DNA from: Cyanobium usitatum str. Tous
GTDB taxonomy: Bacteria; Cyanobacteriota; Cyanobacteriia; PCC-6307; Cyanobiaceae
Length of the DNA: 64,000 nt
Direction: 5' to 3'
NCBI RefSeq assembly: GCF_003011885.1
Contig: NZ_PXXO01000001.1
Location: forward strand, 62,001 to 126,000
The position numbers and the translations under genes are program-made. Below the pieces are notes generated by a model. The model searched no databases and was not told where the DNA came from. It was given only the letters and a program-made list of their open reading frames with translations. Positions 9,946-19,060 of the stretch are shown here, in pieces (the first letter of the stretch is position 1; the number at the start of each line of letters is the position of its first letter).

Positions 9946-10176
9946 TGATGGACACCGCCCGCGTAACCCGTGATTCCACGGATTTCACCACTTACTCCCA
10001 TGTCGACCTCCTTGCATCGCTGCTGTCGTGGCGGCGGCCATAGAGCAGCAGGCTCAGTGCAACCTTGTCCAGCTTCGAGACGTGATCTTGCTGCTGGAGG
10101 AGTACGGGGGAATGGTGTGAACGCAGCCATCCTGATTACGGCCCGGGCGCACCTGAATCAACACAGTTGAGGAATC

Positions 10177-10194
10177 TGTACAGCTTGTACAGGA
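10177..10194. repeat. Tandem nonamer pair TGTACAGNN, copy B
   Basis: Two adjacent 9-base units, TGTACAGCT and TGTACAGGA, in the same gap as copy A and in the same orientation. Confidence 0.8.
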
Positions 10195-10275
10195 TTAGGA
10201 ACCCATTGCAGCGATCGATCCCCAGCCAGGTCTATCTGTCAAGACAATGCCCCACCTAGCCCCACCCTCCTAGCC

Positions 10276-11427
10276 CTAGCCCCAAAGGCGGCGGCGGGGG
10301 GCGGCGCTCAGGCGCCGGTGGGTGTCGGCTAGCAGCTCGGGGATGGGTAGCTCGTGGGGGCAGCGGGGCAGGCAGGCCCCGCAGGCGCGGCAGGCCTCGG
10401 CGTTGAGCTCCTCCCACCAGTGGCCGGCACGGCCGATCAGGTTGTAGCGCTCCTGGGCAAAGGCCTCCATGCCGTGGCCCACGGCCAGGTTGCGCAGGCG
10501 CAGGAGTTCGGGGATCGGCACGCCGTTGGGGCAGGGCAAGCAGGCGCGGCACTGGCCGCAGCGCTCCGCCCCCAGGCGCTCGCGGCCGGCGACGTCCAGG
10601 CGCTGCAGGGCTGAGCGTTGCGCGGCACTCAGCCAGGGCGAGGGCCCGCCGATGGCAGCGGCCCAGGCCAGGTCTTCCGGCTGCTCAGCCCCCAGGCTCA
10701 AGGTGGAGATCCCCTGATCGAGCAGGAAGCGATAGGCCAGCTCCAGGGGGTGAAACGGGGCGCAGTCGGCAACCAGCTCGGCTGGTGGGTCGTAGAGGCG
10801 ACCGCCCTTGTCGGCCGGGGAGATGGCAAGCACGCCGATTCCCTGGGCCAGGGCGGCGCGGGCGATGGGCAGCAGGGTCTGGTCAAAAAGGTGCACATGC
10901 AGGCTGCAGAACGTGAAGCTCCCCGAGCTCAGGGCGGCTTCGATCAGCTCGGGCGTGCCGTGGCTGCTGAAGCCCACCTGACCCACCAGTCCTTCATCTT
11001 TGGCCCAGGTCAGCAGGTCGGCGCCGGGCCCCTTAATCGCCCACTCCAGGTGCTCGGGGCGGTTGAGGCCATGCACGGCCAGGTTGGTGAGCTGGGCCAC
11101 CCCAAGGCGCGCCAGGATTGAGCGCAGTTGCCCCTGGCCGGTGGACAGGTCGGGGCCGGGTAGCAGTTTGCTGGTGATGAGCCAGCCGTCTGAGGGTCCC
11201 AGGTTGTCCCATTGCAGGGCCGCCAGAGCCTGGCCCAGGAAGGTTTCGGCGGGCCCGTAGGCAGGGGCTGTTTCCAGGTGGTTGATGCCGGCGGCCAGGG
11301 CTGCCCTAAGCACCGCTTCCATCTGGGCGGGGCTGCCCAGGGCCCGCATCGTGCCCAAGCTGAAGGCCGACACCGCCGGACCAGCGCCGTAGGGGCGCCG
11401 CAGCCGGTTTTCAGGCTGTTGGTTCAT
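10276..11427 (-). CDS. Aldo/keto reductase fused to a C-terminal ferredoxin-like domain
   Basis: This 383-residue protein has an N-terminal aldo/keto reductase barrel and a C-terminal iron-sulfur region. The barrel shows FSLGTMR, HLETAPAYGPAE (with the catalytic-type Asp region altered) and GQVGFSSHG. The end has two cysteine clusters typical of paired [4Fe-4S] sites: CGQCRACLPCP at about residue 300 and CRACGACLPRCP near residue 350. Such fusions are known in cyanobacteria and other bacteria, substrate unknown. I chose the ATG at 11427 because the AKR fold starts just after it. This start overlaps the upstream nuclease gene by 17 bases, so the two are probably co-translated. Confidence 0.85.
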   Translation of the reverse strand: MNQQPENRLRRPYGAGPAVSAFSLGTMRALGSPAQMEAVLRAALAAGINHLETAPAYGPAETFLGQALAALQWDNLGPSDGWLITSKLLPGPDLSTGQGQLRSILARLGVAQLTNLAVHGLNRPEHLEWAIKGPGADLLTWAKDEGLVGQVGFSSHGTPELIEAALSSGSFTFCSLHVHLFDQTLLPIARAALAQGIGVLAISPADKGGRLYDPPAELVADCAPFHPLELAYRFLLDQGISTLSLGAEQPEDLAWAAAIGGPSPWLSAAQRSALQRLDVAGRERLGAERCGQCRACLPCPNGVPIPELLRLRNLAVGHGMEAFAQERYNLIGRAGHWWEELNAEACRACGACLPRCPHELPIPELLADTHRRLSAAPRRRLWG

Positions 11428-11980
11428 CCCCAGGTTGGTCGGCTTTGGGGTGGGCCTGTTTGAGGTGGCGCACCAGGTCGGCAGGGCTGGTGCTGTCCAG
11501 GAAGCGGCGGAAATTGTCCTGCTCCTGGGCGTCGGCCTCCGCATCCACCGGGATGGAGGCATCAGCCACGACCTCTTCAAGCATCCAGATGCTGCTGCCG
11601 GTGCGCAGGGCTAGGGCGATGGCATCGCTAGGCCTGGCGTCTATCTCGATGCTTGAGGCAGCTGTTTGGTCGCCAGGAGCCCCAGCTTCCCCATCGCTAG
11701 CGGGGCTGAGTTTCAGCACGGCGCGGAAGGTGCTGTCTTCGATCGTGTGAATTACAACCCGGTCGAGCTGCAAACCCCCAGCGTCGATCAGGTCGGCCAT
11801 CAGGTCGTGGCTGAGGGGGCGGGTCGGTGGTTCTTCGCTGAGTCCGGCCAAGATGTTTTGGGCTTGGGCCTGGTCGATCCAGATCGGCACCTGGCGCCGG
11901 CCCGATGGATCGCGTAGCAAAACGATCGGGCTGCGACTGGCCGCATCGAGTGCAATTCCGGCAACGCGCATTTCAACCAT
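11411..11980 (-). CDS. Bifunctional nuclease family protein (DUF151)
   Basis: The protein has 189 residues. The N-terminal two thirds matches the DUF151/bifunctional nuclease family: V-x-GIALDAASRSPIVLLRD, LPIWIDQAQAQ-type segment (here VPIWIDQAQAQNI), RPLSHDLMADLI and the A-R-PSDAIALALR motif. Plant and bacterial members are reported to have RNase and DNase activity; the role in cyanobacteria is not established. The acidic C-terminus (DAEADAQEQDNFRRFLDS) is variable in the family. It lies first in a two-gene unit with the ferredoxin-fused reductase and is divergent from ribE, with about 60 bases between starts. Confidence 0.9.
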   Translation of the reverse strand: MVEMRVAGIALDAASRSPIVLLRDPSGRRQVPIWIDQAQAQNILAGLSEEPPTRPLSHDLMADLIDAGGLQLDRVVIHTIEDSTFRAVLKLSPASDGEAGAPGDQTAASSIEIDARPSDAIALALRTGSSIWMLEEVVADASIPVDAEADAQEQDNFRRFLDSTSPADLVRHLKQAHPKADQPGDEPTA

Positions 11981-12040
11981 GGCTCAGCGCTGCCCTTTAT
12001 CCGATTATGGCGAGGATTGTCGCACCGGGCTGGAAAGCAG

Positions 12041-12706
12041 ATGTTTACCGGGCTGGTGCAGGCCACAGGCGTGATCCGCCGCTCTCCCCACGGGGTTCAA
12101 CTGCAGTGGGCTGCTGCCCCTGGGGCTACTTGGACCCCTGCCAGCCTGGCCCTGGGCGACAGCGTGGCGGTGGATGGGGTTTGTCTCACCGTGGCTGGGC
12201 GACTGGCCGATGGCTTTCGCGCCGATGTCAGCGAGGAAACCTTGGGCCGCACCACCTTGGCCGCCAAGGCAGACCGGGGCGCCAGGGTGAATCTTGAGCC
12301 GGCCCTGCGCCTGGCCGACCGGCTTGGTGGCCACCTGGTGAGTGGCCATGTGGATGGGCTCGGGGTGGTGCGAGCCATCGCCCGCCAGGCCGCCTCCTGG
12401 CGCTTGGAGCTGGCCTGGCACAACCCCGCCTACGGCCGCTATGTCTGCGAAAAGGCCAGCGTGGCGGTGGATGGCATCAGCCTGACAGTGGCCGGCTGCG
12501 ACCCCGATGGTGCCGGCTTCTGGATTGCCGTGATTCCCCACACCTGGGCCAGCACCACCCTGGCGCAGCTGGCGGTGGGGGATGGGGTCAACCTGGAGGC
12601 CGACCTACTGGCCAAATACACCGAGCGTTTGCTGGCTGCCACCGGTCCCAGCGGCGCGGCCGAGCCGATCAATGCCCCCTGGCTGGCTGATCACGGCTGG
12701 ATCTGA
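12041..12706 (+). CDS. ribE: Riboflavin synthase, alpha subunit
   Basis: The enzyme converts two 6,7-dimethyl-8-ribityllumazines to riboflavin and a pyrimidine in the cytosol. The protein has 221 residues, the usual size. The start MFTGLVQATG is the conserved first strand of the family, which is why I use the ATG at 12041 over an earlier in-frame ATG. Two homologous lumazine-binding halves are visible: GDSVAVDGVCLTVAG in the first and KASVAVDGISLTVAG in the second, with LVSGHVDGLG between. I see no FMN riboswitch-like sequence in the roughly 60 bases upstream. Confidence 0.96.
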   Translation: MFTGLVQATGVIRRSPHGVQLQWAAAPGATWTPASLALGDSVAVDGVCLTVAGRLADGFRADVSEETLGRTTLAAKADRGARVNLEPALRLADRLGGHLVSGHVDGLGVVRAIARQAASWRLELAWHNPAYGRYVCEKASVAVDGISLTVAGCDPDGAGFWIAVIPHTWASTTLAQLAVGDGVNLEADLLAKYTERLLAATGPSGAAEPINAPWLADHGWI

Positions 12707-12755
12707 CGTCTGCGCTTTGCGTGACTACCGTCCAGGTGATGTTGCTGCCATAGCG

Positions 12756-13331
12756 ATGGGCTCAGGTCTGTTTTCTGCCAAAGGCGAGGGATTGAAGGCC
12801 TTCACCCTGTTTGAGGGGGTGTTGATGCTGGTACTTGGGGTGCTGGCCCTGATCTTCCCGGTGCTGGCTTCCGCCTGGATCACCGTGATCGTGGCGGTGG
12901 GCTTTCTGGTGGGCGGCATCGTGGGTTGGGTAAGCAACCTGGCCCGCTCCAGCCAGTTGGGACGCTGGTATTGCTTTTCGCGGCTGGTGATTTCCACCCT
13001 CTTCATCGTGGTGGGCGCCTGGATGATTCAGCAGTTCCGCGGCGGTCCGCTCGAGGGCAGCCTGATGGTGGCCAGTCTGGCCTTTGCCATCGGCATCGTT
13101 TTCATCCTCGAAGGCGTGGTTTCGATGCTTGTGGCCCTCGGTCACACAAGGGTGAGTGGCTGGGGTTGGGGCTTGCTTAACGGCATCGTCACCCTGATCC
13201 TCGGCGTGCTGATCGTGACCATGCAGGCCTGGGGGCTGCTCTGGGTGATTGGGGTGCTGGTTGGAATCAGCTTCCTGTTCAGCGGTATTGACCTGCTCGC
13301 CTTCAGCGCCAGCTTCCACGGCGAAGACTGA
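12756..13331 (+). CDS. HdeD-family membrane protein
   Basis: This is a 191-residue integral membrane protein with about six hydrophobic segments, each preceded by repeats of the form F-x-L-x-EG-V-x-MLVLGVLALIFP, VVGAWMIQQF and SGIDLLAF. This matches the HdeD family (short six-helix proteins linked to acid resistance in enterobacteria). No acid-response role is known in cyanobacteria. It starts 49 bases after ribE on the same strand and converges on the cyAbrB gene, 24 bases away. Confidence 0.85.
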   Translation: MGSGLFSAKGEGLKAFTLFEGVLMLVLGVLALIFPVLASAWITVIVAVGFLVGGIVGWVSNLARSSQLGRWYCFSRLVISTLFIVVGAWMIQQFRGGPLEGSLMVASLAFAIGIVFILEGVVSMLVALGHTRVSGWGWGLLNGIVTLILGVLIVTMQAWGLLWVIGVLVGISFLFSGIDLLAFSASFHGED

Positions 13332-13355
13332 GTAGGAGCGCCAGGGGAGAGGGGC

Positions 13356-13754
13356 CTAGGGATCTTGTGGTTCGAGGGGTAGCAGGCTGATCGAGCCGTT
13401 GTCTGGGTTGATCTCGATCCGAAATTCCTGGCCCGGCTCCAAACCCAGCTTGCGGGTGTAGGCGTGGCCGATCAGCAGGTTGCCGTTGCCATGCACCCGG
13501 GTGCGGAAATCAGCTTGTCGACCCTTGCCTTGGCCGCTGCTGGCGGTTCGGCTAACGCTGTTTGGTACCGGGTAGCCCTTGGCAGCCACCAAAGCTCGAT
13601 AAAAACTTTTTTTCAGCACCCGTCCGCTCGGACCCACGTAGCCGCAGCCCCGGGCGATTTCGTCCTCTGGGCGGTTGCTCAGGGCGCGGGCCCGATCAAG
13701 AAGGGCTTTGCCTTCCAGCATGTCCGCGGGGCTGTCGCCGTTCCTGGCCGCCAT
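13356..13754 (-). CDS. AbrB-family transcriptional regulator (cyAbrB)
   Basis: The protein has 132 residues. The N-terminal part carries the cyanobacterial element LEGKALLDRARAL and GCGYVGPSGRVLKKSFYRAL, and the C-terminal half has a swapped-hairpin DNA-binding segment (RVHGNGNLLIGHAYTRKLGLEPGQEF). cyAbrB proteins are cyanobacterial regulators of nitrogen, carbon and redox genes, usually with the AbrB domain at the C-terminus as seen here. The gene lies downstream of ctaE on the same strand, with a 92-base gap that probably holds its own promoter. Confidence 0.93.
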   Translation of the reverse strand: MAARNGDSPADMLEGKALLDRARALSNRPEDEIARGCGYVGPSGRVLKKSFYRALVAAKGYPVPNSVSRTASSGQGKGRQADFRTRVHGNGNLLIGHAYTRKLGLEPGQEFRIEINPDNGSISLLPLEPQDP

Positions 13755-13846
13755 GTGAAAGGCCTGCGCTGGGCAGATATATCAACTAATTGTGCCCGGT
13801 ACGCAAGGAAATCGCCATCCGTGCCAGCGGTTGACGACTTGGAGCC

Positions 13847-14455
13847 TCAGAGCAGATACAGGATTCCGTAGAGCACAACCCAGATGCCATCAACGAAATG
13901 CCAATAGAGCTCAGCCGCTTCTAGGCCGAAGTGGTCACTGGCGCTGATGCGTCCCCCCTGGCGAGTTTGCAGAGCAACGATGGCGATACAGATCACGCCA
14001 AGAGTCACGTGTAGGCCGTGGAAGCCTGTTAAGGCGTAGAAGGTGCTGGCAAAAAGGTTGTCGGTGAGGCTGAAGGGCAGGTTGAAATACTCGACCATCT
14101 GACCCGCCAGGAAAATCGCGCCCAGGCCACCAGTGATTGCCAGCCAGAGGCGGCTGGCCCCCAGCTGTCCGGCCCGGCATTCCTTGCCGGCGCGGTGAAA
14201 GGTGAAGCTGCTGATGATCAAAACCACCGTGTTGATGGTGGGTAGCAGCAATTCGAGCTCATAGATCCCCCCTTCCGGCAGCGGATTCACGGCCCGGAAA
14301 GTGAGATAGGCGGCAAAAAAACCGGCGAAGGTCATGCCATCTGCCACTAAGAAGGTGGCCAGGCCAAATAGGCGGAAATCTCCGTGGCCCTCACCAGCTG
14401 GGCTGTGGCCAGCCTCAATGGTGACGGAATCCTGTAGGGGTGTGGTGCTGGTCAC
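13847..14455 (-). CDS. ctaE: Cytochrome c oxidase subunit III
   Basis: This is a 202-residue membrane protein of the terminal oxidase, with five hydrophobic segments. Family markers are FGLATFLVADGMTFAGFFAAYLTFR near the start, GFHGLHVTLG near residue 155 and the C-terminal LEAAELYWHFVDGIWVVLY. Subunit III stabilises the catalytic subunit in the oxidase of the cytoplasmic or thylakoid membrane. It overlaps ctaD by four bases and is last in the ctaCDE operon. Confidence 0.96.
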   Translation of the reverse strand: MTSTTPLQDSVTIEAGHSPAGEGHGDFRLFGLATFLVADGMTFAGFFAAYLTFRAVNPLPEGGIYELELLLPTINTVVLIISSFTFHRAGKECRAGQLGASRLWLAITGGLGAIFLAGQMVEYFNLPFSLTDNLFASTFYALTGFHGLHVTLGVICIAIVALQTRQGGRISASDHFGLEAAELYWHFVDGIWVVLYGILYLL

Positions 14456-16074
14456 GCTTTTGTCTCCTGGTGCTGGCCGTAGCCGTAGGGCTCGGTAACT
14501 AGTGGTGCCTCGCCGTGCCAGTTTTCAACCGGTGGCGGCGAACTGGTGAGCCACTCAGATGTAAGGGCATTCCAAGGGTTGTCACCAGCCTCTTTGCCGT
14601 TTATGGCCGTAACCACGACGTTGATAAGCAGTGGCAGGGTGCTGATGGCCATCAACAGGGCGCCCACGCTGCTCACCTGGTTAAGGGTGGTGAAGGCGGG
14701 GTCGTATTCGGCAACCCGACGAGGCATGCCATTTAAGCCGAGCCAGTGCTGGGGGGCGAAGCAGAGATTGAAACCAACAAAAGTGAGCAGAAAGTGGAGC
14801 CTCCCCAGGTCCTCGTTGAGCAGGCGACCGGTGAACTTCGGATACCAGTGATACAAAGATCCGAAAATAACAAACACCGTGCCCCCGTAAACAATGTAGT
14901 GGAAGTGACCCACCACGAAATAGGTGTCGTGAACGTGAATATCAAAAGGCACTTGGGCCAGAGCTACGCCAGTGATGCCGCCGAATACAAAATTAACGAT
15001 GAAGGCGCATGAGAACAACATCGCCGAATTAAGGGCAATCTTGCCGCCCCACAAAGTCGCCAACCAGTTGAAGAATTTGATGCCGGTTGGGACTGCGATA
15101 AAGGAGGTGGCAATCGTGAAAAACAGGCGCATCCAGGGGGGTGTGCCGCTGGTGAACATGTGGTGAGCCCAAACAATTAGGCCAAGGAAAACGATCGCCA
15201 TGATCGAATACACCATCGTGGTGTAACCAAAAAGAGGTTTGCGGGCGTGGATAGGCAGTATTTCGCTGACGAGACCAAAGGCTGGCAGCACCATGATATA
15301 TACAGCCGGGTGGGAATAAAACCAAAAAAGGTGTTGATAAACCACTACGTTTCCACCCATGGTTGGATTGAAAAATCCGGTGTGGGCAATGATGTCGAAA
15401 CTGAGCAGAATTAAAGTCCCTGCCAGTACTGGCGTCGACAGCACAACTAAAACACTGGTGCCCAGCATCGCCCAGCAATACATGGGCAGCATCATCAGCT
15501 TCAGACCAGGACGCCGCAGCTTCAGAATGGTGGCAATGAAGTTGATGCCGCCAAAAATCGAACTGCCACCAAGCAGAAGTACGCTCAATATCCACACCAC
15601 TTGGCCTGCCGCTGGGGTGGTGAGGCTTAGGGGTGGATAGGCGGTCCAGCCGGATTGGGCAGCCGCTCCAGCAATAAAATAACTACTTATAAGAAGAATG
15701 CCCGCAGGGGGTATCAGCCAGAAGGCCACGGCGTTGAGACGGGGGAAAGCCATGTCTCTGGCGCCCACATAAAAGGGAATCAGATAATTGCCGAAGGCGC
15801 CATTTACGACTGGCACGATCCAAAGAAAGATCATGACCGTGCCATGCAGGGTGAGCACCTCGTTGTAGGTCTCACGGCTGACGAAATCGGAGATTGGACT
15901 GATCAGTTCCGTGCGAATAACCCCAGCTAGGGCACCGCCGATCAAATAGAAGATGAAGCCACAAACCAAATATTGCAGCCCAATCACCTTGTGATCGAGG
16001 CTGAAACTGAAGTAGCGCAGCCAGCCCTGGGGTTGCAGGTTGCCGTCGAAATCGCTTGGGTTGGCGAGAGTCAT
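14452..16074 (-). CDS. ctaD: Cytochrome c oxidase subunit I
   Basis: This 540-residue catalytic subunit of the aa3-type oxidase reduces O2 to water and pumps protons. Conserved elements are present: the CuB/heme site segments FWFYSHPAVYIMVLPAFG and IVWAHHMFTSG, and HVHDTYFVVGHFHYIVYGG, which supplies heme a and a3 ligands. Base composition is clearly lower in GC than in neighbouring genes; three 60-base lines sampled by hand (starting at 14,881, 15,241 and 15,361) gave 30, 33 and 27 G+C. It lies between ctaC (9-base gap) and ctaE (4-base overlap). Confidence 0.97.
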   Translation of the reverse strand: MTLANPSDFDGNLQPQGWLRYFSFSLDHKVIGLQYLVCGFIFYLIGGALAGVIRTELISPISDFVSRETYNEVLTLHGTVMIFLWIVPVVNGAFGNYLIPFYVGARDMAFPRLNAVAFWLIPPAGILLISSYFIAGAAAQSGWTAYPPLSLTTPAAGQVVWILSVLLLGGSSIFGGINFIATILKLRRPGLKLMMLPMYCWAMLGTSVLVVLSTPVLAGTLILLSFDIIAHTGFFNPTMGGNVVVYQHLFWFYSHPAVYIMVLPAFGLVSEILPIHARKPLFGYTTMVYSIMAIVFLGLIVWAHHMFTSGTPPWMRLFFTIATSFIAVPTGIKFFNWLATLWGGKIALNSAMLFSCAFIVNFVFGGITGVALAQVPFDIHVHDTYFVVGHFHYIVYGGTVFVIFGSLYHWYPKFTGRLLNEDLGRLHFLLTFVGFNLCFAPQHWLGLNGMPRRVAEYDPAFTTLNQVSSVGALLMAISTLPLLINVVVTAINGKEAGDNPWNALTSEWLTSSPPPVENWHGEAPLVTEPYGYGQHQETKA

Positions 16075-16083
16075 GGCGGGTCC

Positions 16084-17001
16084 TCAGGTGGTGGTGCGGT
16101 TGGGGGTGTTCTGCTGCAACCAGTTGTCGTAGGCATCGGGCTCGTGCACTACCACGTTGGAGCGCATGCCGCCGTGGTATGGCCCGCAGAGCTCGGCGCA
16201 GATGATCGGATAGGTGCCAGCCCTAGTGGCGGTAAAGGAGAGCACGGTTGGCTGGCCTGGAATTACGTCCTGCTTGAGACGGAACTGGGGCACCCAGAAG
16301 GCATGGATTACGTCACGGGCTTCCATGCGCAACTCAACTTGTTGACCGGTGGGCACATGCAGTTCGCCGCTGGTTATATCTGAGCCTGGATAGTGAAAAA
16401 TGAAGGCAAATTGCATAGCGGTTACCTCAACAGGTAAAACCGGACCAGCTGGTGCTGCGTCCATGCCGGCTACGCCAATACCACCCCAAACCCGGCCAGC
16501 CGTATCCCCTTCCTTAACACTTACTTGCTGCATGGCCCCGTGATCCATAGCCATGTGATCGTTGAGCGTGGCCATACCGCCCATCCGCTCATAAATGTCG
16601 TAGCTGTATAGACCGACAAACAAAACAACCACCGCGGGGATTGCTGTCCAAACAATCTCCAGGGGCAGATTTCCCTCTATTGCCAGCCCATCACTGAGAT
16701 CGCCGCTGCGGCGCCTAAATCGAAACAGGCTGTAAACCAGCAGGATCACGATGCCGAGAAACAGCACTGTGCCAATGCTGAACAAAACCTTAAATAGATC
16801 GTCGTAGGTGGATGCATTGCTGCTGGCGCCGAGCGGCAGCATGTTGACGTTGTAGCCAACCCAAAGCCCTGTCAGCACAAGGGCTGTGGTGGCCGTGAGC
16901 ACAGCTAGGACGGTGCGAATTGGCACGGTGCTGTTTGAGCTTCCAATCAGCCTATGGGCACTGGCTGCGATGTGTGGGGCGATCTTTGCCTTAGTTGGCA
17001 A
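16084..17001 (-). CDS. ctaC: Cytochrome c oxidase subunit II
   Basis: The protein has 305 residues and carries the electron-entry CuA centre. After a possible N-terminal leader there are two membrane helices (LTATTALVLTGLWVGYNV and LFSIGTVLFLGIVILLVYSLF), then a periplasmic or lumenal cupredoxin domain. The CuA site is complete: HAFWVPQF and later CAELCGPYHGGM. The start is uncertain: the first ATG gives a polar extension of about 28 residues before the first helix, and an internal start is possible. It heads ctaCDE and is divergent from ctaA. Confidence 0.94.
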   Translation of the reverse strand: MPTKAKIAPHIAASAHRLIGSSNSTVPIRTVLAVLTATTALVLTGLWVGYNVNMLPLGASSNASTYDDLFKVLFSIGTVLFLGIVILLVYSLFRFRRRSGDLSDGLAIEGNLPLEIVWTAIPAVVVLFVGLYSYDIYERMGGMATLNDHMAMDHGAMQQVSVKEGDTAGRVWGGIGVAGMDAAPAGPVLPVEVTAMQFAFIFHYPGSDITSGELHVPTGQQVELRMEARDVIHAFWVPQFRLKQDVIPGQPTVLSFTATRAGTYPIICAELCGPYHGGMRSNVVVHEPDAYDNWLQQNTPNRTTT

Positions 17002-17109
17002 ATCAACGCTTCAGCCTCTGGCAAGCAGGGCTGATGTTTTCACTTCGTGATCTGGGCAATTAGGAGTCGCTCGTTTTGAACAATTTGGTTAGCTTTTCTG
17101 GACTTCGGG

Positions 17110-18084
17110 ATGGTCGTTTCCGTGACGACAAATCTCCAATCACCTCTAACCCCAAGCGTTCGCAGCAGACCAGACCCTGCTCTGATCCAGAAGCTCGCCC
17201 TACTTGCTTCCCATCTAGTGGTGGCCTTGGTTGCCTTGGTTGGCATCGGCGGTGCCACCAGGGTGATGGAGGCTGGTCTGGCCTGTCCTGACTGGCCCCT
17301 TTGCTATGGCCGTCTCCTGCCAGGTCGTCAGATGAATCTGCAGGTGTTTCTGGAGTGGTTTCACCGCCTTGACGCTTTCGTGGTGGGAGTGGCCCTGCTG
17401 GTTCTTACGGCAGCGAGTTTTTTCTGGCGGCGACGGTTGCCCGCTTGGTTGCCCTGGCTGGCTGCTGGAACACTTTTTTTAGTGCTGGTTCAAGGCGGCC
17501 TGGGTGCTCTCACCGTCACCCAGCTTCTGGCGGCGCCATTGGTTACTGCCCATCTCGCAACGGCTTTATTGCTGGTTGCGCTCACAAGTGGCCTCTACCA
17601 GCGCCTGGCAATGGCGAATAGGGCTTCGATCAGCCCTCCCCTTTGGTGGCAACTGTTGGCGAGCTTGGCCCTGGTGCTGGTGTTCGCCCAGTGCCTGCTG
17701 GGTGGAACCATGGCCAGCCAATGGGCGCCAGATCAGTGTTTTAGTGCCGGCAATGGCTGCCGCTGGCTGCTTGCTCACCGCCAGCTCGCCATGCCAGCAA
17801 GCCTTGCCGTGCTGGCTTTAGCAGCAGCAACCCTGCTGTTGCCCCCAGGTCAGGGTCAACTGCCCGGCCTCGCCCAGGGAGCGGCCGTTTTGGTGCTGGC
17901 CCAGGTGAGCCTGGGCATTTGGACCTTGAAGCTCCAGCTGCAGGCGCCCCTGGTGACGATCGGCCACCAACTGCTGGCAGCCCTGCTGGTCGCTCTGCTG
18001 GCAGCGGTGCTTGCCCGCTCCCTTGGCAACTCAGGCCAGACCTTGCCCATGTCTCAAACGTCTTCCGAGGTGGCTCATGGTTAG
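17110..18084 (+). CDS. ctaA: Heme A synthase (COX15/CtaA)
   Basis: CtaA oxidises heme O to heme A for the oxidase encoded on the other strand. The protein has 324 residues with eight likely membrane segments. Family signatures are [21 protein letters not shown] near residue 56 and [12 protein letters not shown] with the heme-ligand histidine. A second half contains [15 protein letters not shown] and the LAHRQLAMP histidine. The last bases overlap the start of ctaB, so the two are co-translated. The gap to ctaC (about 108 bases) is AT-richer than its surroundings and probably contains both promoters, but I cannot name -10/-35 boxes. Confidence 0.94.
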   Translation: MVVSVTTNLQSPLTPSVRSRPDPALIQKLALLASHLVVALVALVGIGGATRVMEAGLACPDWPLCYGRLLPGRQMNLQVFLEWFHRLDAFVVGVALLVLTAASFFWRRRLPAWLPWLAAGTLFLVLVQGGLGALTVTQLLAAPLVTAHLATALLLVALTSGLYQRLAMANRASISPPLWWQLLASLALVLVFAQCLLGGTMASQWAPDQCFSAGNGCRWLLAHRQLAMPASLAVLALAAATLLLPPGQGQLPGLAQGAAVLVLAQVSLGIWTLKLQLQAPLVTIGHQLLAALLVALLAAVLARSLGNSGQTLPMSQTSSEVAHG

Positions 18085-19060
18085 TGCAACGATCACAGCT
18101 CCAATCGCCGTTGCCCCGGCGATTCGCCCCTCGGTGAAATTGCCGGCCTGGCTTGAAGTGGCCAAGCCCCGGCTCATACCGCTGCTCCTCGCCACCACCC
18201 TCGGTGGCATGGCACTCAGCAGTGGCGATGCACCCGCCGCCAGCACAATCATCTGCACCCTGGTGGGGGGCAGCCTGGCCTCGGCTGCAGCCGGAGTGCT
18301 CAATTGCCTTTGGGAACAGGATCTCGATGGGCGCATGCAGCGCACTAGCCGCCGGGCCCTGCCCTCTGGCCGTCTGGCCCAGCGCCAGGCCTTTGCCCTA
18401 GCCATTGGCCTCACCATCCTGTCGGTGGCAGTGCTGGTTGTGGGCGTTAATCCGCTCGCTGCCAGCCTTTCCCTGTTGGGGCTCTGCAGCTATGTGCTGC
18501 TCTACACAGCCCTGCTCAAGCCGCGCACCAGTCAGAACATCGTGGTCGGCGGGGTGGCCGGGGCTATTCCACCCTTGGTGGGAGCTGCCGCTGCCACCGG
18601 CTCCCTTGGCTGGGCTTCCTGGTGGTTGTTTTCCCTGGTGATGTTGTGGACGCCAGCCCACTTCTGGGCCCTTGCCCTGCTGCTCAAGGACGATTACCGC
18701 TCCGTGGGCATCCCGATGCTTCCGGTGGTCAAGGGAGTGGCGGTCACGACTCGGGCCATCAGCCATTACGCCTGGGCCACTGTTGGCTTGAGCCTGCTTG
18801 GGATCGTGGCGCTGCCAACGGGTGGCTTGCTTTACGGCTTGATGGTGCTGCCCTTCAACGCCCGCCTGCTGCAGCTGAGCTCCCAGCTACGCAGCCAGCC
18901 TGACGAACCCCAACGGGCCAAGGCCATGTTCCGCTGGTCGATTTTCTATTTATTCGGCATTTGTGCGTTGCTTTTGTTGGCCCGCCTACCGCAGGCAGCC
19001 CTGCTGGGCCCCCAACTGTTCAACGTCCCCTTTGCTGCCTTGCCTACATTGGTCGGCTGA
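18077..19060 (+). CDS. ctaB: Protoheme IX farnesyltransferase
   Basis: CtaB adds a farnesyl group to heme b, making heme O, the CtaA substrate. The 327-residue protein has about nine membrane helices. Both aspartate-rich prenyltransferase motifs are visible: [21 protein letters not shown] (N-x3-D-x2-x-D type) and [15 protein letters not shown]. The ATG at 18077 lies within the last codons of ctaA (overlap of eight bases), so I prefer it to a longer reading from 18011. The ABC ATPase gene starts directly after its stop codon. Confidence 0.95.
   Translation: MVSATITAPIAVAPAIRPSVKLPAWLEVAKPRLIPLLLATTLGGMALSSGDAPAASTIICTLVGGSLASAAAGVLNCLWEQDLDGRMQRTSRRALPSGRLAQRQAFALAIGLTILSVAVLVVGVNPLAASLSLLGLCSYVLLYTALLKPRTSQNIVVGGVAGAIPPLVGAAAATGSLGWASWWLFSLVMLWTPAHFWALALLLKDDYRSVGIPMLPVVKGVAVTTRAISHYAWATVGLSLLGIVALPTGGLLYGLMVLPFNARLLQLSSQLRSQPDEPQRAKAMFRWSIFYLFGICALLLLARLPQAALLGPQLFNVPFAALPTLVG

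Larger units (their letters stand above)
9876..10275. other. 400-base gene-free stretch with two GTACAG repeat pairs
   Basis: This gap separates two convergent genes (the Tat-lipoprotein gene on plus and the aldo/keto reductase on minus). I find no credible protein gene and no RNA fold I recognise. It holds two copies of a paired nonamer (9928-9945 and 10177-10194), listed separately, and short TAGCCC runs near 10256-10283. No clear hairpin plus T-run terminator is visible for either gene. It is the longest span without a gene in the window. Confidence 0.6.

Noticed and set aside
9970-10170. Small gene on plus in the 400-base gap
   Set aside because: The reading has Arg/Cys-rich, unpatterned content with no recognisable motif; it is most likely spurious.
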